Assembly (NCBI GenBank): GCA_031428675.1
Contig: JANOYC010000076.1
Span: forward strand, 1-13,465
DNA length: 13,465 nucleotides
Reading direction: 5' to 3'
Source: JANOYC01 sp031428675
GTDB taxonomy: Bacteria; Actinomycetota; Actinomycetes; Actinomycetales; Microbacteriaceae
Positions 6,678 through 13,465 of the stretch are shown one piece after another. Position 1 is the stretch's first letter. Each line of letters starts with the position of its first letter. A model generated the notes under the pieces. The model had not been told where the DNA came from, made no database searches, and saw nothing but the letters and a program-made list of their open reading frames with translations. The position numbers and the translations under genes are program-made.

Positions 6678-8143
6678 GACGCAAATGGGTCGGGCGTGAG
6701 CACATATTTGGTCTCCAGGTACTCCTCGATGCCCTCGAGCCCGCCTTCTCGCCCCAGCCCGGATTGCTTGACTCCGCCGAACGGCGCAGCGGCGTTCGAA
6801 ACCACCCCCACGTTGAGCCCAAGCATGCCGGTCTCCAAGGTTTCGATGAGCCGCTGCCCGCGAGCGAAATCTGCGGTGAAGGCATAGCCGATGAGCCCGA
6901 ACTCGGTGTCGTTCGCCTGCGCGACAGCGTCGGCTTCGTCGGAAAAGGTCGAGATCGCGAGTACCGGACCGAAGATCTCCTCGCGCAGGATGTCGCTCCC
7001 GCTCGTCACACCGGTCAGCACGGTGGGTGCATAGAAACTTCCCGCGCCGTCGATCCGTTCGCCGCCGGTGAGCACGCTCGCTCCGCGGTCGACGGCGTCG
7101 CGCACGAGAGCGTCGGCCTTGTCGACTGCCTTGTTGTTGATGAGCGGACCGATCCGCACGGCGGGTTCGGTGCCGCGACCGATCGGAAAGGCCCGCACCC
7201 GGTCTGCCACGCGTGCGGCGAACTCGTCGGCGATGGAATCGTGCACCAAGAACCGGTTAGCGGCCGTACACGCCTGCCCGATGTTGCGGAACTTCGCGAG
7301 CAGGGCGCCGTCGACAGCCTTATCGAGGTCGGCATCCTCAAACACGAGAAATGGCGCATTGCCACCGAGTTCCATTGAGGTGCGCAGGACCCCATCAGCG
7401 GCCTGCTTGAGCAGAGCCACCCCCACGGCGGTCGACCCGGTGAAGCTCAGTTTGCGCAGGCGCGGGTCTCTGATGATCGGTTCGCTCACGTCCGCCGACG
7501 TCGACGTGGTAATCACGTTGACGACGCCCGGTGGCAAACCCGCGTCTTCGAGCAGCCGCGCGAAGTAGAGCGTCGTCAGCGGCGTGAGCTCCGCGGGCTT
7601 GATGACTGAGGTACAACCGGCCGCGAGTGCAGGCGCGATCTTGCGGGTCGCCATCGCGAGCGGAAAATTCCACGGCGTGATGAGGAAAGCGGGGCCGACC
7701 GGCCGCTTGGTCACGATCATCCGGCCGGTACCTTCGGGATTGCTGCCGTACCGGCCGCTGATGCGCACCGCCTCTTCGCTGAACCACCGAAGGAACTCGC
7801 CGCCGTAGGACACTTCGCCCCGGGATTCGGCGAGCGGCTTGCCCATCTCCATCGTCATGAGCAGCGCGAACTCGTCGGCGCGCTCCTGCAACAGATCGAA
7901 TGCTCCGCGCAGGAATTCTGCCCGCTTGCGCGGGGCGGTGGCCGCCCAGTCCGCTTGCGCCGCGACGGCCGCGTCGAGGGCGCGGGAACCGTCGGTCACG
8001 GATGCGTCAGCAACAGACACGAGAACCTCTCCGGTCGCCGGATCGGAGACATCGAGGGTGCGACCGCCCGCTGCGTCGACCCATTCGCCGCCGACGAAGA
8101 GTTGACGGGGCACTCGAGCGAGCAGATCCTGTTCGGAGATCAT
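6674..8143 (-). CDS. gabD: NAD(P)-dependent aldehyde dehydrogenase, succinate-semialdehyde type
   Basis: Oxidises an aldehyde to an acid in the cytoplasm, probably succinate semialdehyde to succinate, the last step of GABA breakdown. 489 aa, normal for the family. Landmarks: TPWNFPLAM (156-164, Asn 159), IKPAE (181-185), FTGSTAVG (234-241), MELGGNAPF (257-265, general base Glu 258), GQACTAANR (289-297, nucleophile Cys 292), EEIFGPV (388-394). The ELGGNAPF...DADLDKAVDGAL...KFRN...C pattern is close to GabD. The ATG at 8143 is chosen over an in-frame ATG twelve codons upstream (8179). It overlaps the MMPL stop as ATGA and has AAAGGA (8157-8152) eight bases upstream. No GABA transaminase or transporter gene lies in the window, so other semialdehydes remain possible. 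Confidence 0.88.
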   Translation of the reverse strand: MISEQDLLARVPRQLFVGGEWVDAAGGRTLDVSDPATGEVLVSVADASVTDGSRALDAAVAAQADWAATAPRKRAEFLRGAFDLLQERADEFALLMTMEMGKPLAESRGEVSYGGEFLRWFSEEAVRISGRYGSNPEGTGRMIVTKRPVGPAFLITPWNFPLAMATRKIAPALAAGCTSVIKPAELTPLTTLYFARLLEDAGLPPGVVNVITTSTSADVSEPIIRDPRLRKLSFTGSTAVGVALLKQAADGVLRTSMELGGNAPFLVFEDADLDKAVDGALLAKFRNIGQACTAANRFLVHDSIADEFAARVADRVRAFPIGRGTEPAVRIGPLINNKAVDKADALVRDAVDRGASVLTGGERIDGAGSFYAPTVLTGVTSGSDILREEIFGPVLAISTFSDEADAVAQANDTEFGLIGYAFTADFARGQRLIETLETGMLGLNVGVVSNAAAPFGGVKQSGLGREGGLEGIEEYLETKYVLTPDPFAS

Positions 8144-10287
8144 CGGTGATTTCCTTTCGCGAGTGTGGATGGCCACCAAATGGTGCGGCCGATGTCGAGG
8201 GCAAGTGCCGGAACGAGAAGCGAGCGCACGATGACAGTGTCGAGGAGCACACCGAAGGCAACGATGAATGCGAGCTGAGCGAGGAACAGAATGGGGATGA
8301 CGCCGAGCGCTGCGAACGTCGCCGCGAGCACGACCCCCGCCGAGGTGATGACTCCGCCGGTGACGCCGAGACCCCGCAGAATGCCCGCCCGCGTGCCGAT
8401 CGCGAGGGATTCCTCGCGAACGCGGGTCATCAGGAAAATGTTGTAATCGATGCCGAGGGCGACGAGGAACACGAATCCGAACAGCGGCACCGTCGCATCC
8501 GCTCCCGGGAAGCTGAGAACGTTGTTGAAGACGATGGCCGAGACGCCCAGAGCCGAGGCGTAGCTCAGTACAACGCTCAGCACAAGCAGCACCGGCGCGA
8601 GCACCGATCGCAGCAGCAGCATCAGCACGATGAGGATGACCAGTAACACGATCGGGATGATCTTTACTAGATCCGCTTGCGCCGTGACGTTGGTGTCGAC
8701 GGCGATGGCGGTGGTTCCCCCGACGAGCACCGTGGGGTCCGTCGCCGGGAGGGTCTCGCGCAATTGCTCGACCACCGCGCCGGCTTCGGCTGAATCGGCT
8801 TGGTATTCGAGCGTGGCAGACACGAGCACGCGGTTGTCGATGACGAGGGGTCCGGATTCGTGGCCGGCCGGATTGGGAGCGCCGGTCGCGAACTTCACTC
8901 TGCTGACACCCTCGGTGTTGAGCACGGCTACTGCGACGTCGTCGATGCGGTTGGCATCGGCCACCACAATTACCGGTGACCCCGACCCGGCGTCGAAGTG
9001 GGAGCCGAGCACGGCCTGACCGTCGACCGCGTCAGACTGGGCAAGAATCACATCTGTCTGAGCGACCCCGTTTGCTTTCAGTTGTGGTAACCCAAGGGCG
9101 AATACGCCGAGGAGCACAACCGCGGCGATCCAGACGGCACGAGGCCGGCGCTGCACGATCCCCGCGACACGTGTCCACAATCGGCCCACCCCAGCGAGCG
9201 GCGCATCCGCCGACACCGTGATCTCCGCCGCTTCGTCGAGCTTTGGCGGGAAGGGCCAGAACGCCCCACGACCAAGCAGCACCAGCACCGCAGGGAGGAA
9301 CGTCAGCGCGGCAAGCATTGCGAACAGGATGCCGATGGCCGCAATCGGCCCCAGGCTGCGGTTCGAATTGAGGTCGGAGAACAGCAGGCACAATAACGCG
9401 GCGATGACGGTGCCACCGGATGCGACCACCGGCTCGATAGAGCGGCGGAGAGCGCGTGCCATCGCAGCCCATGGCGCCGGGGTGTGGGTGAGCGCCTCTC
9501 GGAAGCGCGAAACGATGAGGAGTGCGTAGTCTGTTGCCGCGCCGATGACGAGAATCGACAGGATGCCCTGGCTTTGCCCGCTCAGTTGAATCCATCCCCA
9601 CGTTGCAAATAGGAAGATGAAAACGATCGCGCCTGTGAGTGCAACCACCGATGTCACCAGCACCGCGACGGGGAGCACAATTGACCGATAGACAAGCAGG
9701 AGGATGACGAACACCGCACCCAGGGCGACGATCAGCAGCAACCCGTCGATGCCGGCAAACGCGTTCACGAGGTCTGCTGTCAGCCCCGCCGGACCGGTGA
9801 CGTATGAGCTGAAGCCATCGAGTGGCTTTTCGGCAAGGATCTCGCGTATCTCGGCGATGGTCGCGCGCACTTCGTCGCCGGTAAGTGGCACGATCATCTG
9901 CACCGCGCGACCGTCATCAGAAGGGATGGGGCCGACGATCGCGGTTGGCGCCCCGTCGGACGGCTCCGCGACGCCATCGATCCCCGCCAATTGCTCGGTG
10001 AGCGTAGCGAACCAGCCGACATCGGCGGGCGAAACGGTGCCTTCGGTCTCCCACACGATTATTGCGGGGATCGACTGGGAGCCCTCGAACTTCGATTGCC
10101 ACTCGCGCACTTCCGTGCTCTCGGCGCTAGCCGGCAGGAATGTCGCCTGATCGTTGCTGGATACGGTGTCGAGTTGGCCGAAGGTCGGTCCGCCGACTCC
10201 TGCTACGACCAGCCAGACCAGCACGAGCGCGGCGGGCAAGGTGAGTCGCAGCCAGCGCGGCGGCGCCCCGTCGAGCCGAACCCGCAT
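8140..10287 (-). CDS. MMPL-family RND membrane transporter
   Basis: A 715-aa integral membrane protein of the MMPL/YdfJ branch of RND transporters, likely a proton-driven exporter of a lipid or other hydrophobic compound. It has the duplicated RND plan. TM1 (about 14-34) is followed by an extracytoplasmic domain (about 40-180) and a helix bundle (about 182-340). TM7 (about 384-400) is followed by a second external domain (to about 545) and a second bundle to about 695. The equivalent proton-path segments are GAATDYALL (249-257) and GIDYNIFL (612-619). It starts at ATG 10287, sharing one base with the nicotinamidase stop (TGATG). No Shine-Dalgarno is seen, so it is probably coupled. Mycobacterial MmpL proteins export cell-envelope lipids, but nothing here shows lipid synthesis genes. 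The substrate is unknown. Confidence 0.9.
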   Translation of the reverse strand: MRVRLDGAPPRWLRLTLPAALVLVWLVVAGVGGPTFGQLDTVSSNDQATFLPASAESTEVREWQSKFEGSQSIPAIIVWETEGTVSPADVGWFATLTEQLAGIDGVAEPSDGAPTAIVGPIPSDDGRAVQMIVPLTGDEVRATIAEIREILAEKPLDGFSSYVTGPAGLTADLVNAFAGIDGLLLIVALGAVFVILLLVYRSIVLPVAVLVTSVVALTGAIVFIFLFATWGWIQLSGQSQGILSILVIGAATDYALLIVSRFREALTHTPAPWAAMARALRRSIEPVVASGGTVIAALLCLLFSDLNSNRSLGPIAAIGILFAMLAALTFLPAVLVLLGRGAFWPFPPKLDEAAEITVSADAPLAGVGRLWTRVAGIVQRRPRAVWIAAVVLLGVFALGLPQLKANGVAQTDVILAQSDAVDGQAVLGSHFDAGSGSPVIVVADANRIDDVAVAVLNTEGVSRVKFATGAPNPAGHESGPLVIDNRVLVSATLEYQADSAEAGAVVEQLRETLPATDPTVLVGGTTAIAVDTNVTAQADLVKIIPIVLLVILIVLMLLLRSVLAPVLLVLSVVLSYASALGVSAIVFNNVLSFPGADATVPLFGFVFLVALGIDYNIFLMTRVREESLAIGTRAGILRGLGVTGGVITSAGVVLAATFAALGVIPILFLAQLAFIVAFGVLLDTVIVRSLLVPALALDIGRTIWWPSTLAKGNHR
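8152..8157 (-). promoter_or_regulatory. Ribosome binding site for the aldehyde dehydrogenase
   Basis: AAAGGA on the minus strand, eight bases before ATG 8143, inside the last codons of the MMPL gene. It supports the ATGA-overlapping start over the upstream in-frame ATG at 8179. Confidence 0.65.
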
Positions 10288-10880
10288 CAGTTGGTGGTCG
10301 CTGTCGACGTCACGAGGGTGATTCCCGCGGCGGCGAGTTCGGCCAGCGCTCTCGTGCTCGACTGCGGGTCAACACCGGCGATCAGGTCGGTGATCACGCG
10401 CACCGACCGACCGGATGCGTTAGCGTCGAGCGCCGACGCGCGGACGCAGTAATCGGTAGCGATGCCCGCGACGTCAATCTCGGTAACCCCGCGTCGGGCG
10501 AGCTCATCGTTGATCGCCGTGCCGTCATCAGTGACGCCCTCGAAGATCGAGTAGGCAGGTCGCCCCTGCCCCTTTTTCACGTGCACGTCAATCAGTGCCG
10601 TGTCCAAGCCCGGGTGGTACTCGGCGCCGGAGGTACCGGCCACGCAGTGAACCGGCCACGACACAACAAAATCCGGCGGCGCATCCGTGGCGAAGTGGCC
10701 GCCGTTGTCATCGTCGCCGTTATGCCAGTCGCGAGAGGCGAAGACGAAGTCGTAATGGCCGGGATGCTGGGCCAAATAGCGCGTGATGGCCGCTGCCACT
10801 GCTGCACCGCCCTCAACCCCCAGAGACCCGCCCTCGGTGAAGTCGTTCTGCACGTCGATGATGAACAGCGCGGATGTCAT
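10287..10880 (-). CDS. pncA: Nicotinamidase / pyrazinamidase
   Basis: Hydrolyses nicotinamide to nicotinate and ammonia in NAD salvage, and would activate pyrazinamide; cytoplasmic, 197 aa. The isochorismatase-like fold is clear. The catalytic triad is Asp 9 (DVQNDF), a Lys at 102 or 103 (VKKGQ) and Cys 145 (TDYCVRA). Metal ligands Asp 51, His 53, His 62 and His 78 match the D49/H51/H57/H71 set of the M. tuberculosis enzyme. A -10-like TAGAAT stands exactly six bases before ATG 10880, suggesting a leaderless transcript that opens the four-gene cluster pncA-MMPL-aldehyde dehydrogenase-methyltransferase. The stop overlaps the MMPL start by one base. A 30-bp gap separates it from the upstream carboxypeptidase gene, so read-through from there is also possible. 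Confidence 0.94.
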   Translation of the reverse strand: MTSALFIIDVQNDFTEGGSLGVEGGAAVAAAITRYLAQHPGHYDFVFASRDWHNGDDDNGGHFATDAPPDFVVSWPVHCVAGTSGAEYHPGLDTALIDVHVKKGQGRPAYSIFEGVTDDGTAINDELARRGVTEIDVAGIATDYCVRASALDANASGRSVRVITDLIAGVDPQSSTRALAELAAAGITLVTSTATTN

Positions 10881-10886
10881 GGTGAC

Positions 10887-10892
10887 ATTCTA
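10887..10892 (-). promoter_or_regulatory. Candidate -10 box of a leaderless pncA promoter
   Basis: TAGAAT on the minus strand, followed by GTCACC and then ATG 10880. The six-base gap would place transcription start at the A of the start codon. No good -35 is seen at 16-19 bases (best readings CCTGAG or ACCTGA). No Shine-Dalgarno is present, which fits leaderless initiation. Confidence 0.5.
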
Positions 10893-10910
10893 GATTTGGC
10901 CGAATCGTGC

Positions 10911-12434
10911 TCAGGTGTTCGAGAGGTTGTCGCCGCAGCGCAAAACCGCGGTCGTGAGCGTGTCAAGAGCGGCTTTCGCGTTGTCTCGCACGTTGCCGAT
11001 CGCGTAAAACGCAAAGGTCAGCGGTGTGCCGTCGGCCGCGTTGATGAATCCGCCAAGCGCATACCCGGTGTCGATCCACCCGGTCTTGGCTACCACGTTG
11101 CCGCGAGCCACAGCGTTGTCTCCGGTGAATCTGCTGGCGAGGCTGCCGGATTTGCCCGCAATGGGAAGACCCGCCCACACGGTACCGAGGTTCTGCTCGC
11201 CGGCCTTGATCTTGATCATCAATTGCGCGACATACGACGGAGCAACCGCGTTGAACTCGCTCAGCCCTGAGCCGTCTTTGATCACCATTCCGGCGGTCTC
11301 CACGCCGTAGGTGGCGAGGGCGCCGGGGATCGAGCGCTGCAGCGACGCCGCCGAGCCGTCGAAACCGGCTTGCTTCGAGGTGACTCGCGCCAGCATCTCG
11401 GCGATCGTGTTGTCGCTGACGAGGAGCATCTGGTTGATGAGTGCGCTCACGGGTTGAGACGACACCGTTCCCAGTGCGGTCGTGGATGCCGCTACTCCCG
11501 TGTCGAGCGCGACGGCGCCACCATTGCTCTCATCGCCGACGTTGCCCGCGTTCTCGAGGGCCGCGACGAACGCCGCGCCAGCACGACCGATCGGATCGGT
11601 GCTCCGCGGGCTCGTGCCACGAGTCGGGTCGGCGCGGTCGCCGTCGACTTGCAGCGCGGTGACCTCGGAGTGGTAACCGATCGTCTGCTCCGAGCGCTTC
11701 CACGCCGGATCCCACTTGTCGGAGGAACTCCACATCGAAGCATCGAGCACGACACGCGTGATCGGCTCGGTGATGCCGAGCTCGGCACGCTTGCTCATCA
11801 CCTGGGTCGCCAGGTCGGCGAGCTTCGGAGCCCCGCGGTAATAGCTCTCCGATCCGGGAGGGAGCGCCGACAGGGTGGCGTCACCCCCGCCGACGAGCAC
11901 GACTGTGCCGGGGTCGCTTCCGGCCACGACGGTGGTTGATAGGCGGTGGTCCGGTCCGAGCACAGCCACGGCGGCCGCCGCCGTCAGGATCTTGAGCACA
12001 CTGCCCGTGCGGGCGGGCTCGCCCCCCGCGCGGTCGAAGAGCACTTCGCCGGTGGCTGCGTTGACAACCTGGCCGTGGAATTCGGCCAGTCGTGCGTCGC
12101 TCGCAGCACCGGTCACCGAACACGTCCGCAGCCGGCTCGGGCCGGGAATGGACGCTGGCACCGGCCGAGCGGGATCGACGGTCGGGGTGGGCGACGGAGT
12201 CGAGCCTGCAATCTGCGACGAAGCGGGGCTACCGGCGGCAAGACCCGCGACCACAGCGCCGGTTCCCAGCAGAGCGAAGATGAGACCGAGCGCGCTCGCC
12301 AGCCAGATTGCCGGATGCCGCTGAACGAGCGCCGCGATTCCCGACCCCATTCGTTCAGCGCCGTCAGAGTCGGAGGCCGCAGCGGACGCGTCGATTCGCT
12401 GGGTCGGCGGTCCGTCGTCGTGGGGTTGGGTCAC
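10911..12434 (-). CDS. dacB: Membrane-anchored D-alanyl-D-alanine carboxypeptidase (PBP4/S13 family)
   Basis: Penicillin-binding enzyme that trims or cleaves D-Ala peptide links in peptidoglycan outside the membrane; 507 aa. A cytoplasmic acidic tail (1-38) is followed by one hydrophobic segment (about 43-67) and a Ser/Pro-rich linker (68-100), so it is likely tethered as a type II membrane protein. The active-site motifs are SVLK (145-148, nucleophile Ser 145), SDN (340-342) and KTG (450-452). The long insert between the SxxK and SxN motifs is typical of S13 enzymes. The start is GTG 12434, six bases after a TAGCAT -10-like box, with no Shine-Dalgarno. In many related actinobacteria a dacB-like gene sits beside tilS-hpt-ftsH. 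That group is not here, so this may be a paralogue or a rearranged locus. Confidence 0.9.
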   Translation of the reverse strand: MTQPHDDGPPTQRIDASAAASDSDGAERMGSGIAALVQRHPAIWLASALGLIFALLGTGAVVAGLAAGSPASSQIAGSTPSPTPTVDPARPVPASIPGPSRLRTCSVTGAASDARLAEFHGQVVNAATGEVLFDRAGGEPARTGSVLKILTAAAAVAVLGPDHRLSTTVVAGSDPGTVVLVGGGDATLSALPPGSESYYRGAPKLADLATQVMSKRAELGITEPITRVVLDASMWSSSDKWDPAWKRSEQTIGYHSEVTALQVDGDRADPTRGTSPRSTDPIGRAGAAFVAALENAGNVGDESNGGAVALDTGVAASTTALGTVSSQPVSALINQMLLVSDNTIAEMLARVTSKQAGFDGSAASLQRSIPGALATYGVETAGMVIKDGSGLSEFNAVAPSYVAQLMIKIKAGEQNLGTVWAGLPIAGKSGSLASRFTGDNAVARGNVVAKTGWIDTGYALGGFINAADGTPLTFAFYAIGNVRDNAKAALDTLTTAVLRCGDNLSNT

Positions 12435-12440
12435 CGCTCT

Positions 12441-12446
12441 ATGCTA
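12441..12446 (-). promoter_or_regulatory. Candidate -10 box of a leaderless dacB promoter
   Basis: TAGCAT on the minus strand, then AGAGCG, then GTG 12434: the same TANNNT-N6-start geometry as at pncA. It lies in the 54-bp gap after the oxidoreductase gene. No consensus -35 was recognised. Confidence 0.5.
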
Positions 12447-12488
12447 ATCGAGGCTCCCGTCCGGTCTCCGAGACGTCGACTCAGGAAA

Positions 12489-13465
12489 TCAGCGGTGAGC
12501 GTCGGCCGGGTATACGAGCCCGATCTGCCGCCGAATCTGATCCAGCGTTCCCATTATTGCGACGGACTCCGACGCGGGAAGCACATCCGACGGCGACTGG
12601 CCGTCGCGGATTCGCCGTTCGATCTCGAGCGCTTCGAACTGCATCCCGCGGCTCGTCACCGCCGATTCGTAGTGCTCGATGACCTCGCCCGCGTGATCGA
12701 TCACGGAGAAACTCGTGGGCGCGTACCAGACGGCGTCGATGTCGATTCGGCCGCGCGTGCCGATGACCGACGCACGATTAGGGCCGCGTGTGTCGAGTGC
12801 GAAATGGAGGATCGCCTGCTGACCATCGGCGTAGCCGAGAACCACGCCGGTCTGCCGATCGACACCGGTCTGTGTTGCGCTCGAGTGCGCGGTCACCGAC
12901 ACCGGCGCACCCAGCACATCCCATGCGAACGACACCGGGTAAATACCGAGATCGAGTAGCGCTCCCCCGCCGAGAGCGATGGCGTTGATGCGATGCTCGG
13001 GGTCGGTCGGAAGCGCTTGCGTGTGATCGGCGTACACGGTGCGCACGTCGCCGAGGGTGCCCGCCGCGAGAATCTCGCGCACTCGGATCATGTGCGGCAG
13101 CCACCTCGTCCACATCGCCTCCATGACGACGACACCTGCGGAGGCGGCGGCCTGCGTCACCCGACGGGCTTCGGCCTCGTTCATGGTGAAAGGCTTCTCG
13201 ACGAGCACATGCTTTCCCGCCGCGATCACCTGAAGCGCGTTCTCAACATGAAGAGTGTGCGGAGTCGACACGTAGACGACATCGACGGCGGGATCAGCGG
13301 CGAGATCGGCATAACTCGGATGCGCGACGGCAATCCCGAACTCTGCAGCAAACGCGTCTGCCGCGCTTTGCGATCTCGACCCGACCGCGGCGATAGAAAG
13401 GCCCTCGTGCAGAAGGTCGGCAGCGAAAGCGTGGGCGATACCGCCGGTGCCGAGAATGCCCCAGC
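12489..13465 (-). CDS. Gfo/Idh/MocA-family NAD(P)-dependent oxidoreductase, N-terminus beyond window edge
   Basis: Oxidises or reduces a sugar, polyol or related hydroxy compound with NAD(P). The frame is open from the right edge to TGA at 12489; 324 residues are visible and only a few N-terminal ones appear missing. The first visible residues, WGILGTGGIA, are the Rossmann nucleotide-binding loop. VLVEKPF (visible residues 86-92) holds the family's catalytic Lys in EKP. MEAMWTRWLPHM (114-125) is the hallmark of the dihydrodiol/D-xylose dehydrogenase-like branch. GGGALLDLGIYPVSFAWDV provides the conserved C-terminal Asp and Tyr, as in active members. An internal GTG at 13271 is not the start, because the coenzyme fold lies upstream of it. 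It is 54 bp upstream of the dacB gene and probably a separate unit. Substrate unknown. Confidence 0.9.
   Translation of the reverse strand, partial: WGILGTGGIAHAFAADLLHEGLSIAAVGSRSQSAADAFAAEFGIAVAHPSYADLAADPAVDVVYVSTPHTLHVENALQVIAAGKHVLVEKPFTMNEAEARRVTQAAASAGVVVMEAMWTRWLPHMIRVREILAAGTLGDVRTVYADHTQALPTDPEHRINAIALGGGALLDLGIYPVSFAWDVLGAPVSVTAHSSATQTGVDRQTGVVLGYADGQQAILHFALDTRGPNRASVIGTRGRIDIDAVWYAPTSFSVIDHAGEVIEHYESAVTSRGMQFEALEIERRIRDGQSPSDVLPASESVAIMGTLDQIRRQIGLVYPADAHR

Noticed and set aside
6674..8179. Upstream ATG at 8179 as the aldehyde dehydrogenase start
   Set aside because: It adds twelve non-conserved residues within the MMPL coding region; ATG 8143 has an AAAGGA site and the ATGA junction.
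10581..11270. 229-codon plus-strand frame across the pncA/dacB junction
   Set aside because: Antisense to two genes with complete catalytic motifs; no ribosome site or domain.
11946..12959. 337-codon plus-strand frame spanning the dacB/oxidoreductase junction
   Set aside because: Antisense to two well-supported genes and low-complexity Arg-rich; a shadow.
1..13465. CRISPR arrays, tRNA/rRNA genes, insertion sequences, prophage or defence islands
   Set aside because: No regularly spaced repeats, transposase or integrase motifs or RNA-gene signatures were seen on either strand; nearly all sequence is explained by the listed genes.

Overview
The window is gene-dense, high-GC DNA with GTG/ATG starts, many 1-8 bp gene overlaps and candidate leaderless promoters. 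It looks like an actinomycete chromosome, and the frequent GGATGCC/GCATCC wording of coding sequence is reminiscent of Microbacteriaceae. The taxon is an inference; no rRNA or other marker is present. I see no tRNA, rRNA, CRISPR, insertion sequence or phage gene, and no gene-free stretch longer than about 135 bases.

Left part (1-2918): a minus-strand catabolic operon. It runs from a transketolase N-terminal (TPP-binding) subunit (2787-1909) through a transketolase C-terminal subunit (1912-950) into an FGGY-family sugar kinase (957 to beyond the left edge). The joints are an ATGA overlap and an 8-base GTGTCTGA overlap, with strong Shine-Dalgarno sequences at both downstream starts. A split transketolase with an FGGY kinase resembles the kinase-transketolase route known for apulose (AplK/AptAB) and points to catabolism of a ketose or branched pentose. 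The substrate cannot be fixed from sequence. A 131-bp intergenic region holds two palindromes and a candidate promoter, and separates this operon from a divergent ribokinase-like PfkB gene (2919-3833), so shared regulation is plausible.

Middle (3924-5741): a plus-strand ABC exporter half-transporter with TMD and NBD fused. It converges on the next operon. The 135-bp convergent gap contains a long, interrupted inverted repeat (5748-5864) with an 11-bp perfect core. It may act as a bidirectional terminator or be a small dispersed palindromic element.

Right part (13465-5877): all on the minus strand. In order of transcription it holds a Gfo/Idh/MocA oxidoreductase (5' end outside the window), a membrane-anchored D-alanyl-D-alanine carboxypeptidase (S13/PBP4 type), and a tightly overlapped four-gene cluster of nicotinamidase (pncA), an MMPL-family RND transporter, a GabD-like succinate-semialdehyde dehydrogenase and a SpoU-family RNA 2'-O-methyltransferase. 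The carboxypeptidase and pncA each have a TANNNT -10-like box exactly six bases before the start codon, the geometry expected for leaderless mRNAs.

Most genes are recognisable housekeeping or metabolic families. I found nothing that is clearly a new biological system. The best leads are the substrate of the kinase/split-transketolase operon, the two palindromes between the divergent genes, the convergent-gap inverted repeat and the odd four-gene overlap cluster.
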